Below are positions 46,530 to 56,816 of a stretch of 64,000 nucleotides of DNA, piece after piece (within the stretch, counting starts at the first letter, position 1; each line of letters opens with the position of its first letter). The DNA lies in NCBI GenBank assembly GCA_964034945.1, contig OZ035960.1, positions 110,112,324 through 110,176,323 of the forward strand, in the 5' to 3' direction. The position numbers and the translations under genes are program-made. Under the pieces are notes generated by a model. The model did not search any database. It saw only the letters and a program-made list of their open reading frames with translations, and was not told where the DNA came from. This stretch comes from Chrysopilus asiliformis (lineage: Eukaryota; Arthropoda; Insecta; Diptera; Rhagionidae).

Positions 46530-46788
46530 CCCTCATACTGTCCTCGGGTCATTTCTGACCCAAATTCGATTTTAATTAAAAGTATCTTCTCAACTACATG
46601 AACAATGTTTGTATGGTGTAGGCTCTGTGAACAAATTTCTTTTGAATACCGAAAACAATAATCTATTTGTTCATATTTTAATCCATTGAAGAGCACTGTA
46701 GTCTTCATGGGTCATAAATGGGTCATAATGTGTCATTCTTGACCCACGAAGACATCATACGTTATTTTTCTTAAGGACAGTATGAAGG
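46530..46788. mobile_element. piggyBac-like MITE (CCCTCATACTGTCCT ends, TSD TTAA)
   Basis: A 259-bp element; the ends CCCTCATACTGTCCT and AGGACAGTATGAAGG are inverted repeats with one mismatch. TTAA lies outside both ends (46526-46529 and 46789-46792). Inside, 'gggtcatttctgaccc' and 'gtcattcttgaccca' form further palindromic sequence. It lies 66 bp right of the mariner end. Confidence 0.85.
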
Positions 46789-46984
46789 TTAAATGTCCGG
46801 CGCTAGGGGAATTCGTCCTATGCCCTTTCTGCTGCCAAGCATATGGAGAAATTATTTGCGATTTTTTTGAAAACATTGCATCAAAAATAAAAATTTATAA
46901 AAAAATATTTGAAATATAATTATTGTATAATTTTTCTGTACATCAAAATACTTTTGAAAAAAAGAATACTCCACATTCAAAAGT

Positions 46985-47030
46985 TTACTACTACCCGAGC
47001 AACGCCGGGTACTTGCAAGCTAGTCAAAAA
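46985..47030 (-). repeat. End fragment of the CTAGCTTGC repeat
   Basis: 'acccgagcaacgccgggtac' and 'ttgcaagctagt' are the inverted end of the family at 39404. Only the end is preserved. Confidence 0.5.
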
Positions 47031-47102
47031 TAAAAATCTGATTTCGTTCACCGAATTTAATGAAAATCCCCATCAAAAACAAAAAAAAAATACCAACATG
47101 TT

Positions 47103-47798
47103 TTAAAGAATTTGAAAAAAAAAATTAATATTAACGTACAATTCTTTTAGTGACAAATCTGACATACGGACAGTTATTAGATAGTTTCCCTTGGGAATAA
47201 TTCTTGGTACAAAATCAAGTGGTAATAGGAAGTTATTGACTGATGCATTTCCCTAAAATATTTTATAATTTAAATTATATACATATAAAATTTTAAATAT
47301 CAAATTCACCAAAATCGGGCATCCATCACAAAAGGTGCATTTGTCTTTCACCTGCTTCAAAACAAGATTAAATCCTGCTAACAACGAATCACCAGCAAAA
47401 AGTTTACATATATCCACTCCTACATTTACCCACCAGAGTTTAAACGTTTTTGACTCTTTTTTGAACATCTTTACTCTACCCTGAAAATGCAAAAAATCAT
47501 TCAATTTTCTTAGACTATCAAAAGTTATTTTAATTTACAAAGCAAGTTGACACACTTTGTGGAAAATGACAATGAAATGTTAATAAATCCATTCCTCGAC
47601 GGGTTTTATTAATACCACAATAGGAATTTTGACAATATTTAACATTCGGTTTGCATTCCATTTTTGTAACTTTCATAACAATTCCTGCCTAACATTAAAA
47701 ATGTGAAAAAACGATCATTTAAAAACTTAAAAATATTTTACACAAAATAACGATGAAACACTTATTAACAATAATAAACGTAACATGGATTTTCTCAT
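47103..47798 (-). CDS. DUF1091/DM8-family secreted protein, gene F (4 exons, 175 aa)
   Basis: Minus-strand exons 47798-47742 (MRKSMLRLLLLISVSSLFC, signal peptide), 47688-47539, 47480-47310 and 47252-47103 (TAA), introns 53, 58 and 57 bp. It is the close paralogue of gene B: exon 2 has KMECKPNVKYCQNSYCG and RRGMDLLTFHCHF, exon 3 has GVDICKLFAGDSLLAGF and CTFCDGCPI, exon 4 has PLDFVPRIIPKGNY and SLKELYV. The mature part has eight cysteines. B and F lie 38 kb apart on the same strand with the satellite array between them. The last coding segment and 3' flank (47033-47176) are duplicated in inverse orientation at 48481-48622, upstream of this gene. Confidence 0.9.
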
Positions 47799-48269
47799 TT
47801 TTGAAGAACTTTTTTTCCCAGTTGTAAATAAAATTTCCCGTGAACTGATTCAAAAATTTTATGATTATATGGTGGAATAGTTTTAGAGTTATTGCATCTC
47901 CAAATCATTAAAGATTTGCATCTCCAAATCATTCAGAATAATATAAACGATTAGAAACATGCTCAGGTTCAGGTCAGCTACATACATATTCATGCTCAAT
48001 TTATTGTTTTTTCAGTCAACCCAAATTTAATTGCAATTTTTTGTGGTTAAATTTTTTTGTTGTTAAAATATTAAATTGTCCGATCTACACGCAATCTTGG
48101 CGTGATTTGAAGTGTTTTGAATTGTTTTTGAAGATCAATCATTTTGATATAGTCTTTTTCATAAAAAATTTTTAGAAAAAGTTTTCCTGCGGTTTTCCAG
48201 ATTCCTCGGCCTGATCAGGATATCGAAATTTTAAAATTCGGACCTGTAAGGATATGATCGTTTGTCGGG
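47799..48269. other. Upstream flank of gene F
   Basis: It should hold the promoter of gene F. No reliable core-promoter motif seen. 'attcctcggcctgatcagg' and 'gacctgtaaggatatgatcg' resemble fragments of family W repeats. Confidence 0.35.
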
Positions 48270-48452
48270 CATTTTCCAGAAAAAATGCAATACACTACCT
48301 ACTAAATTATCGTTAAATTTCAATTATCAATTATCTAAAAACCAAAAATGATAAAATAAAATTAGAAAAAAAAATTTGATAATTGTACAAAATGTTTTTT
48401 ATTTTTTATTTTACAGTATTTTGGCAGTGTATTGCAGTTTTTCTGGAAAATG
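48270..48452. repeat. Fold-back (arms of about 27 bp)
   Basis: 'cattttccagaaaaaatgca' with 'atacact' pairs with 'agtgtattgcagtttttctggaaaatg'. A third partial copy ('ggcagtgtattacattttttct') is at 48798-48820. The spacer is A/T-rich. Confidence 0.6.
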
Positions 48453-48480
48453 TTTGACAAAGGCCTATGTTACACGAGGC

Positions 48481-48622
48481 AACTGTCCGTATGTCAGATT
48501 TGTCGCTAAAAGAATTGTACGTTAATATTAAATTTTTTGTTCAAATTCTTTAAAAACATGTAGAACATTGTTTTTTTCTTGTTGATGGGGATTTTCATTC
48601 AGTGAACGAAATCAGATTTTTA
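48481..48622 (+). pseudogene. Inverted copy of the gene F last-exon end and 3' flank
   Basis: 'caactgtccgtatgtcagatttgtcgctaaaagaattgtacgttaatatta' is the plus-strand image of the 3' part of gene F exon 4 (TVRMSDLSLKELYVNI), followed through the stop and about 65 bp of downstream sequence ('gttgatggggattttcatt', 'gaacgaaatcagattttta'). It has no upstream exons and no acceptor, so it is a truncated duplicate and not a gene. Confidence 0.88.
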
Positions 48623-48624
48623 AT

Positions 48625-49238
48625 ATGAAAAAAATATGAAAAAAACATAATTATAAATAATAATATTTTCTTTTTGACGCACTGTTTTCAGGAAAATCGC
48701 AAACAATTTTTCCATTTGCTATAAGAAAATAAATAGGAGGAATTCCCATAGCGTCAGGCTCTAAAAAAAAATTTTTTTTTTGTGAAATTATACAGCATTT
48801 GGCAGTGTATTACATTTTTTCTAAAACTTTTTCCCGAGAAACAGGTTTTTTAAACATATCCACATATGCACTCTTAATGCAATCAAAAAAATAAAATAAT
48901 TTTCTCGAATTTTAATTGTCTAACATATTTGGGCACTCTCTGTTTTTTTTTTATGAATGTGAGGTTCAAATTTCGATATTTTGGTTTCAAGGGCCTGTAT
49001 CGTGGCTAAAATTGGCTCTGCGACTTTTTTAACCAAACAACCATTCGCCAAACAAACGGCGCAAACTATAGTCTCGTGACTTCAGATTTTGAACCGTTTC
49101 GAAGTCACTTATTCGTTATTAATACGACGAATAAGTTGCTCAGGGGGGCGATTATCGATCCATTAAATTAACAAAGTGAACAGACATCGCGAATAGAACA
49201 CTGATTTTCGTAATAAGAATGTACCATTTGTAAACATT
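48625..49238. other. Intergenic DNA, nothing recognised
   Basis: A/T-rich with homopolymer runs. No exon or repeat boundary apart from the short piece at 48798. Confidence 0.4.
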
Positions 49239-49730
49239 CAGGGTATTCACAGTCCTCTTTTAAATTGCGGGTAAATTTACCGCTCGGTAATTCAGTCAAA
49301 TTTAACAGATTTTTACCGAGACGGTAACTTGGTTCATGTAAAAATGAATTACCGGATTCGGTAATTGTATACATGCCTTGAGTCGTGTTTTCCGGCCCGG
49401 TTATTCGGTATCAAGAATCAACCGCGAGTGGCGCTAGTAATGTTTTTAGTTGTCAAATTTTCTCGCTGGTTATCTCATCGGGCTGCAAATTTTTTCAATT
49501 TTGATAGCCGTTGCCACAATAGAAATTCAAAAGAATACATCAAACATGGATCTAAAGGTATGTGACATATTTTACAATCAAATTCGCAGTTCATGATTTG
49601 GTCACGTATCAAATAAAAGCGCTGTTCTCAAATCTGTGCTGTGGGATGTTCACAGCAGAATATTTTCAGTCTTTTAATATTACCGAAAATACCGAATACC
49701 GAAAATTAAAAGAGGATTGTGAATACCCTG
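49239..49730. mobile_element. MITE with CAGGGTATTCACA ends
   Basis: A 492-bp element. The left end CAGGGTATTCACAGTCCTCTTTTAA and the right end (ttaaaagaggattgtgaataccctg) are inverted repeats of about 25 bp with one mismatch. ATT lies outside both ends (49236-38, 49731-33). The inside is rich in ACCG/CGGT motifs ('taccgctcggtaatt', 'ttaccgagacggtaac'). The superfamily is unclear. Confidence 0.8.
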
Positions 49731-50018
49731 ATTGTTGAATCGTAGTCCTTTCCATGATAAAATGACGTACTATAATGAATAAAACTTACTTTGACAGCTG
49801 CCAAATTGACACGGCTGTGTTCTTTTATTAACCGCGGTTAACCATCCCTATCGAAAGTTCTGACAGTCTTTTCGATTTTTAACAGTTTTGACAGTCTTTT
49901 TTTAAAACACCCTGTAATTTCATCGAAGAAATTCCATCCATAGATTCTGCTGTTGCGACTAGAGGTTGTTTTTATCCTTGAAACAAATACAGTAGGTTAC
50001 AAAATTAAAGGCACGTGT

Positions 50019-50545
50019 GGGAAAAATATCGAATGAACATTCTACGAATAAGATTAAGTATCTTAAGTGATTTATTAAATATTAAAATATAAGATACGAC
50101 TCCTGATAAGTTCTTTTTTATTGTAGTTATTAAAATTATTCATAAGATGATTAAAATTTCTGTTGTAGTAAATATTATTATTAGGCAATTACCCTAAAAT
50201 TATTAGGCAATGGAACTAAACAATTAATTATTATATTTCTGTGGTTAGTATTGCAAAATCTTTTCAAAAAGAGATTCCATATATTTTGTGAAATTATCAA
50301 ACCAATCTTCTGTAGATTTTATTTTAATGGATTCATGATATTTTAATGTAAAATTTAAATGAAAAATATGACAAGTTTTTATACAAATTCGAAGTGTACG
50401 CGTCGAATCTGAATAAACCTTTGGGCATAAATCCAGGCAGTAGTATATACGGAAATGAAAAATCTTTCAAGGACATATTCCCCTAGAAAAATGAATTTCT
50501 ATAATTTGAAATAATTCATAACGTATTTAAATTTAGTTACAACAA
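50019..50545. repeat. Left arm of a large inverted duplication (contains exon 4 of gene J)
   Basis: From 'gtgggaaaaatatcgaatga' through 'ttattattaggcaatt' and exon 4 of gene J to 'aatttagttacaac', it is repeated in reverse at 51297-52023. Several blocks of about 45-60 bp are identical or nearly so. Confidence 0.85.
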
Positions 50546-51035
50546 TTGGACATTCATGGCAATAATTGCACGTTTTTCGAGCATCCTGCAGCATAATATT
50601 CATACCACTGCTAAGTGCACCACCTTCAAAAAGTTTGCACAAATCATAACCAACATTTAATCCCCATTGTTTGTACACGCCCGAAGTTTTACGCCTTAAA
50701 ATGAGCCGAGACTAGAAAAAGTATATTATATAGGATTAGTTTATTGTATTTTTGAAATATAGAATATTTATTTTACATAAATTGTAGTTAAGGGTGATTT
50801 TAAATTGCAGTAGTAATTTATCAGTCGATTGCCATTCACGGTATTTGAGAGAATACAACGGTGTTCCATACAAATATTCCTATTGTAGCTACACTCCATA
50901 TTTTTTAATTCTAATTTCACGCAATTATTGGACTGTAAAAAAAAAATTGAAATACATAAACATCAAAATATTAGAGTAATTAACCATTGTGTGGATCAAT
51001 ATTGTAAGAAGGAGCACCGAATAAGAATTAACCAT
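50333..51035 (-). CDS. DUF1091/DM8-family secreted protein, gene J (4 exons, 175 aa)
   Basis: Minus-strand exons 51035-50985 (MVNSYSVLLLTILIHTM), 50932-50777, 50711-50541 and 50482-50333 (TGA), introns 52, 65 and 58 bp. Exon 2 is 52 codons, two longer than usual, and has five cysteines (NNC, MEC, NIC, HRC, YYC). Exon 3 has SRLILRRKTSGVYKQW, YDLCKLFEGGALSSG and CNYCHECPIV. Exon 4 starts GNMSLKDFSFPYILLPGFMPKG and ends YIKIS. It is a divergent, intact member; exon 3 starts SRL as in gene A. The whole transcription unit is enclosed by a large inverted duplication whose left arm carries its last exon. Confidence 0.9.
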
Positions 51036-51351
51036 TGTTTTTAGATTTTACAAGCAAACCATTTATTGTACAAAATATTTTTGAATAAAATTCCACGATA
51101 TTGTAACACAATATTACCAATCATAGCTGATGAAAATAAGACATACTTGCATGTTTACATCCAATTTTTAAAATAAAATAATTACTGTAATTATACGAGT
51201 AATTATAACCAAATTTTTGCAAATTTTTAACGCTATCTATATTTTACCATCACAATAGCAATATCGTAATGTTGTTTCATCAATTTTTTCTGTTAATTGT
51301 TGAAACTAAATTTAAATGCGTTATGAATTATTTAAATTTATAAAAATTCAT

Positions 51352-51470
51352 TTTTCTAGGGGAATATGTCCTTGAAAGATTTTTCATTTCCGTATATACA
51401 TATCGTATTTGCAAAAAAAACCTGTCATATTTTTCATTTAAATTTTACATTAAAATATCATGAATCCATT
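51352..51470 (+). pseudogene. Truncated inverted copy of gene J exon 4
   Basis: It keeps the acceptor and start of the exon ('ttctag|ggGAATATGTCC', coding GNMSLKDFSFPYI) and the end (SYFFHLNFTLKYHES-like, frame broken, original SYFSFKFYIKIS). The PGFMPKG region is deleted and replaced by 'catatcgtatttgcaaaaaa'. The exons 1-3 partners are absent on this strand. Confidence 0.85.
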
Positions 51471-51587
51471 AAAAAAAAATCTACAGAAGATTGTTTTGAA
51501 AATTTCACAAAATATATGGAATCTAAGATTTTGTGATATTAGCCACACAAATATAAGAAATAATTATCTGATAAATTTATAATTTTA

Positions 51588-51838
51588 CACTCAGAAAAAT
51601 GGAGGCTAACTCGACGACCTACATAGGCGCGCGTTCTCCTGCATGTGGGCAAGTAAAACTGAGTTGACCTCTGGTCGGAGAAATTCTGAAATTAAGCCAC
51701 CAGCAGGTGAAGTAGGGCATTGGGAGCTGCACGAGTTGACCTTAGATAGGTTAACTCTGACCGCTAGCTGGCTTACAGACACCTCTGTAAGGCCAGAGTT
51801 AACCTGACAAAAAGTTGACCTGGACATTTTTCTGAGTG
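51588..51838. mobile_element. CACTCAG MITE, copy 3
   Basis: 251 bp; it matches copies 1 and 2 but lacks about 21 bp ('cggcgtaattggcctcgggc' region). Outer dinucleotides are TA (left) and TG (right). It is inserted in the right arm of the inverted duplication and absent from the left arm, so it came after the duplication. Confidence 0.87.
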
Positions 51839-52059
51839 TGGGTCTATTGCCTAATAATACAATAATATTTACTACAACAGAAATCTTAATCATCTTATGA
51901 ATAATTTTATTAACTACAATAAAAAAAAGCTTATCAGAAGTCGTATCTTATATTTTAATATTTAATAAATCAATTAAGATACCTAATCTTATTCGTAGAA
52001 TGTTCATTCGATATTTTTTCCACGCAAAACAAAATGCTTATTAAGAAAAATATATTTAT

Positions 52060-52400
52060 ATAGGAGAGAAAGGAAGGAGTGGTCCGATTGGATTTTGATG
52101 TATGGATAAGTTATGTAAAATCCTATTGTAAACACATTTCATCTTAATAAATTTTACGATACGAATCACAGTTTTCGAGAAAATTGCAAAAAATTGTTTC
52201 GTTTGCATGGGGGAGGGGGAAAAGAATGGTCCGATTTTGACTGTTCAATAACTTAGCCTAGCCATTTACGAGAAACGTAACTGTAAAAAATTTCAAGTCT
52301 CTAGCTGAATCCTTTCGAAAGTTATGGTGTTTACGGACGGGCGGACAGACAGACAGATGGACGGGCATGCGGAATTCAAAATATTTTTCATAACACATGC
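52060..52400 (+). repeat. Family V repeat, copy 4
   Basis: 'gtccgattggattttgatgt', 'gttatgtaaaatcctatt', 'tttcgagaaaattgcaaaaa', 'tttcaagtctctagctgaat' and 'gaaagttatggtgtt', then a GACGGGCGGACAGACAGACAG tract. Same order as at 12725-13262. Confidence 0.65.
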
Positions 52401-53300
52401 ATCGAAAATATGCCTTTCGATGCCTCCGTAGCAGGCCGAAACTGTGTTTTCGCGACGTTTATGAATGAAACTGAACGAGTGAAGTTATAGCTATAGTTGC
52501 GCATTGTCGATTTCCATTTTTTTGTTATGTTGATTTTTCATTTCAGTGGGGAGAAAAACTGAAACAGCTGATCAGCACTTTTGCATTTCACATTGTATTT
52601 TGCGTGTGATTTAGTTGAGCATTACCGATTTCCAATTTTTTGTTATGTTGATTTTTTATTTCAAAGGAAAGAAATTTAAAAATTAAAATCTGTTTTGACC
52701 AACATTTCTTAGTAATAAAACGAATTTATAGAATATAGTTGTTTTGTTTCTTTTAAAAATTCACTTCTGATGAAATCAGGGGGCTTCGCCCCCCGAACCC
52801 CCTGACCGGGGCTTCGCCCCTGGGCCCCGTATGGGGGGCTTCACCCCCCAAACCCCCTTTTGCATTACTCTCCAATACCAAAATCGCGCTTAAATGGCAT
52901 CTCAAGGCATATTTTCAATGAATTTGTTATGAAAAATTGTATACGCAACTCGGAGCGGAGTCACCGATTTCACTCGTGTGATATCTGCCCTCGCTTCGCT
53001 CGTGCAGCTAACTTCACACTCTTGAAATCGTTGACTTTCGCCCCTTGTTGCGTAATATACTATTGCCATCCCTAAAACCCTGGTGTAGCTCATTTTTGTG
53101 CCCGATGATTGGTTCGATGCATTGCAAACGGTACTAAATCTAAAAATATGTCATCTGCGGTTTTCGTTCAAATCAATTTTTTTCTATATAAATTTGGTTG
53201 TTTTGTTATTGTTCCAGCCATCCTTCCTCCACTCTCCCTCCACTCTCCCTCCATCCGCCCTGGCCGTCGTCAAAATAAATATGTTCACCCTAGCTAAATT
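52401..53300. other. Composite repeat DNA with a GC-rich hairpin block
   Basis: 52779-52857 is a strikingly GC-rich run of 'gggggcttcgccccccgaac' type, three diverged GGGGCTTCGCCCC hairpins in tandem. 52400-52520 and 52620-52680 share 'ccatttttttgttatgttga'. 53040-53130 has the end 'cctggtgtagctcatttttgtgcccgatgattggttcga', as in family V at 27690. The 128-codon ORF at 53098-53484 starts inside this repeat and is not called. Confidence 0.5.
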
Positions 53301-53639
53301 CAAACCCATGGAAATTTTAAGGAGACTGCTGAACAGAGTTTGTAATCTCCTGTTGAATCGCCATTATCATATATGTAGGATTAAAAAGATATTATGTGAT
53401 GTCCCTTTTTTATTAAAGGAAGTTAAATTGCCTGAAGCTTTTCCGGAATTCGAGATAGAGATATTACAAGCCTCTTTACGTTAGTTTGGAAATATATTTA
53501 CACCGATTACTTCATGGTTATGGTCCTGAGAAGGAAAAATTCATTCATATGAAAGTCTTAAAATTTGAGATCTAAATTAAGAATGCATTCTTAGAAGATG
53601 AATATGAGTCCTTTTGTATTAGAATAAATCAGTTTTGTT

Positions 53640-53960
53640 GGGAAACACTTCCGTAAGGATATCTCAAAGGCAAGGATATATTCGAAGACTAAAAATTTTA
53701 TGCGTGGCGACAGACAAACTACATTTTGGATTTTTGGTCTAACTAATCATATACAAAACGACTAAAAAGGATAAAACAAAAAAAAAACTTCTAAAAGAAT
53801 TTAACAAAGCTATTATTTTGAAAAAATGTTCTAAGGATAAAATAATTGTTTCGGCTGTGTAACAGGAATAACGAGATAAAAGGAAAAAAAATATATTTAT
53901 CTCGCTTTTATTTCTGATACACAACGCCAAAAAAAAATGTTTTTTTTCTTTTTAGAACAT
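53640..53960. repeat. Family W repeat fragment
   Basis: 'cgtaaggatatctcaaagg' and 'gagataaaaggaaaaaaaatatatttatctcgcttttatttc' match the ends of the copies at 41085 and 57420. The ends are not well defined. Confidence 0.4.
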
Positions 53961-54318
53961 TTTTTAAGAAAAACTTTTTAAATCGTGTTTTTTTTTTCAG
54001 TGGTGGATTTTTTTTTTGACCGAATTGTAGGCATTTTAGTCAACAAAACAAGTTTTTAGAGATGTGTCTAGGCTAAAAATATTTATACTCTATAACTGAA
54101 CTGTTATATTTGGTTCGTGACTTGAATATGCTATAAAAAGGTTGTTGCAGAAATAAATAAAGGTAGATGGATTTACTAAAAAAAACAAAAATTTTCGAAA
54201 ATTTTAATATTAATAGCGATTTTTTATCCGTCCTTCTGTCCGTCCTTCTATCAGTCAGTCTTTCCCGCCGTCAATCCGGTGGTAGCTCTGAAACGAATGG
54301 AAGAATTCAAATTTTATA

Positions 54319-54569
54319 CACAGAAAGAAAAAAAATAGTTAAAATTGCGTCAACCTACGAGAATAGTGGTTTAACCATGCTTACGTGGTAAAATCTTCTC
54401 AAAACTTACTACACACGTACTTTATCCAACTATTACAAACATTTTTGACCATTTAATAGTTGAATTAAGTACGTTTGTAGTAAGTTTTGAGAAGAATAAG
54501 CTTGGTTAAATCACTATTCTCGTAGGTTGCCGCAATTTTAACTATTTTTTACTATTTTTTCTTTCTGTG
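54319..54569. mobile_element. Fold-back MITE with CACAGAAAG ends (TSD TA)
   Basis: A 251-bp palindromic element: 'cacagaaagaaaaaaaatag', 'caacctacgagaatagtgg' and 'cttctcaaaacttactac' pair with their complements on the right. TA flanks both ends (54317-18, 54570-71), as for Tc1/mariner-type MITEs. It interrupts a GTCCGTCCTTC-containing repeat ending near 54310. Confidence 0.85.
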
Positions 54570-54574
54570 TACAG

Positions 54575-55142
54575 ATCGGTTTTTTCTAAATATGTGAAGC
54601 TGCGATTTTGACTGGCAAGTGAAAGCCGCAAATTTTGATTTGTTAAATTGATAAAAGATTTGTTTGAAAAACAAAAATTTGTAAACCCAACAATTTCTTG
54701 TTATTTTCACAAATAAGGCATTGTATATTTCACAATTATTTCAATGATGGTTTAACAAACCATCATTTTTAAGTTTATGTTGGTTAAACTATATTTTTTT
54801 TGTTAAACAAAGATTTCCCTCCAAAAATGTTGGTTTCAAATGGATTTTTTTTTTTAATTTTAACAAAAATTTGGCTAATTTTACAATAGTTTTATTTATA
54901 TGACCAATATTTTAATTTACCGATGCATAAAATTCCTTTTGTTAATTTAACAAAATTATTTCTTGAAAATCTTGTCTGCGGCCCAACGTTTTCGTAGTAA
55001 TCCCCCGATTTACAGCGTTTTTGGAAGAGAAAATTTTTCGACGTATATCGAAACGTTCTATATCAAAGCGTTTGAAGCCGAGGAATGCCAATATTCTAAA
55101 GAGAGGATCAATTGTGTTCAACTTGTGTTCATTTTGTTTGTT
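54575..55142. other. Intergenic DNA, nothing recognised
   Basis: Repeated 'tttgttaaa / aatttaacaaa' words only. No exon or terminal inverted repeat. Confidence 0.4.
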
Positions 55143-55656
55143 TATACCCGTATGGTGAAACCAAAGGGTATATTAACTTTGCCTTACCGTTTGTAACGCC
55201 AAGATCCCGTCATCGCACAAAAAAATGAATTACACCAGTGTGTTTAGAATGATAAAAAAATGAATTTTACATGTCCGTCTGTCTGTCCGTCTGTCTGTCC
55301 GTCTGTCCGTCTGTCCGTCTGTCCGTCTGTCCGTCCGTCTGTCCGTCTGTCCGTCCGTTCATCTGTCTGTCTGTCCGTCCGTATGTGGCGCGGATTGCGG
55401 CCGCACTGATTGAGCTAGAGAGTTGAAATTTTGCGCAGATTCGTTTTTCGTAAAATCCAAGGCTTCGTTAATGGGCAAAAATTAGGGGGGGGGGGGGTAG
55501 TCCCATACGAACGAAAACGTTTTTTGTGAATATCTCAAAAACGGTGCATTTTATCAAAAAGATCCTTCGCCGTTCAATTAAACTTCGAACAATGCCATAT
55601 CACCATACGGATTTCCAATAATTTCCATATTGGCAATTACAGCTTTTGTTATGTTT
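55143..55656 (+). repeat. Family T repeat (TATACCCG end), copy 4
   Basis: Complete unit: hairpin end, 'gtaacgccaagatcccgtca', a long (GTCCGTCT)n tract at 55274-55384, 'gagctagagagttgaaatttt', a G run, and the end 'ggcaattacagcttttgtta'. It has the longest GTCY tract among the five copies. Confidence 0.8.
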
Positions 55657-55929
55657 TTATATACAGTATTATTTATTGATAAGCCCCTGGTAATTGTAAC
55701 ACCCATACCTGCAAAATGCCGTACCACAGAAAACTTTTTGAAATCAATTTAACACTCATTAGTAAAAATATCCAAATTTCGTCTAAATTTCCACTGATGC
55801 GGACCAATTAAACTTCAATCAGATCAGTTAGATAATGCTTCAATATTTAATAGCAATATAGTAATAACGATATTTTTCTGTAATAATAATTTGGACTTCA
55901 AAGTAACTGAAACAGTATTCACCAGAAAA

Positions 55930-56641
55930 ATGATTTCGCTTAAATGGTTCTTATATATAGTTTTGACCTTTGAACTTGTGAAAATTTCGGTAATATTGAA
56001 AATGGAGTTGCAAAAAAATGTCTTGTGGTATATATTTTTTTGCAGATTTCTTTTAAAGTTACACTATCTGGTTTACAACACACCCCGAATGCGACAGTAT
56101 GCCAGGATTCGTTTTTCAAACTGTCTGTGAATCAAAAAAAGGAACAACTAATAAACTTTTCGTGTAACTTTGCTATGGGCATCGAATCGTTTTATGTATT
56201 TAAAAATATTTCTTTATTTCATTTTGGTTTTCCATAATAATAATAATGCAATATTTGTTAGGTTAAATTAATCCTGTACAAGAAATTTCGTGGAAAATTT
56301 CAAAAGTATTTCCTTGATATTGAGGAGGATCTTTGTGGTCTGTTTGGTGGTACCTCAATAAAAAGAATTTTTCTCAGCATTATAAGAGATATTAAAGATT
56401 TTTGCAGTCAATGTGGAAAATGCCCAATAAAAGTTAATTTTACATTTTAGAAATATATCCTATATTTTTTTAAAGTTTTGTTTCGTTGCAGGGAAATTTC
56501 TCTATTACAGATCTTGTACTGCCAAAAGGGATACTACCAAGCATCGTACCAAATGGCCGTTACAAAATCAATGGTTTTCTTACGGATTCGAAAAGACAAA
56601 TCTCCTACGTTAATTTTGTAGTCTTATTGAACGTTTCTTAA
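55930..56641 (+). CDS. DUF1091/DM8-family secreted protein, gene G (4 exons, 176 aa)
   Basis: Exons 55930-55989 (MISLKWFLYIVLTFELVKIS), 56046-56195, 56262-56432 and 56492-56641 (TAA), introns 56, 66 and 59 bp. Exon 2 has TVCQDSFFKLSVNQKKEQ and FSCNF. Exon 3 has VKLILYKKFRGKFQKYF, DLCGLFGGTSIKRIF and CSQCGKCPIK. Exon 4 has GNFSITD, PSIVPNGRYK and RQISYV. Compared with its relatives, the exon 3 core DGSSMNK reads GGTSIKR and exon 4 has PNG where others have PKG, so this copy is diverging although it has no stop or frameshift. The donor of exon 2 is gtattt, weaker than the gtatgt of paralogues. A signal peptide predicts secretion. Confidence 0.9.
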
Positions 56642-56816
56642 AGAGATCGACCTAATGGGTTTTATGATTTTTTTTCTGAATTTGATCATTTGTTATAACG
56701 TTTTGTTTGTAATTTAGCAATTGCTTTATGGTATTAAAATTAAAAATTTTGAAATATTTTGGTATTCTTTCAATGCTGACTCCACACCTTTGGCGAACGC
56801 GAGAGTGTAGATTGTA

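Larger units (their letters stand above)
51297..52023. repeat. Right arm of the inverted duplication, with truncated exon 4 copy and a MITE
   Basis: Reverse image of 50019-50545. It differs by loss of about 75 bp in the middle of the exon 4 copy (after 'ttccgtatata') and by insertion of the CACTCAG MITE at 51588. Confidence 0.85.

Noticed and set aside
53098..53484. 128-codon ORF
   Set aside because: It starts within the tail of a family V-type repeat, has a composition change half way and no recognisable domain. Treated as chance.
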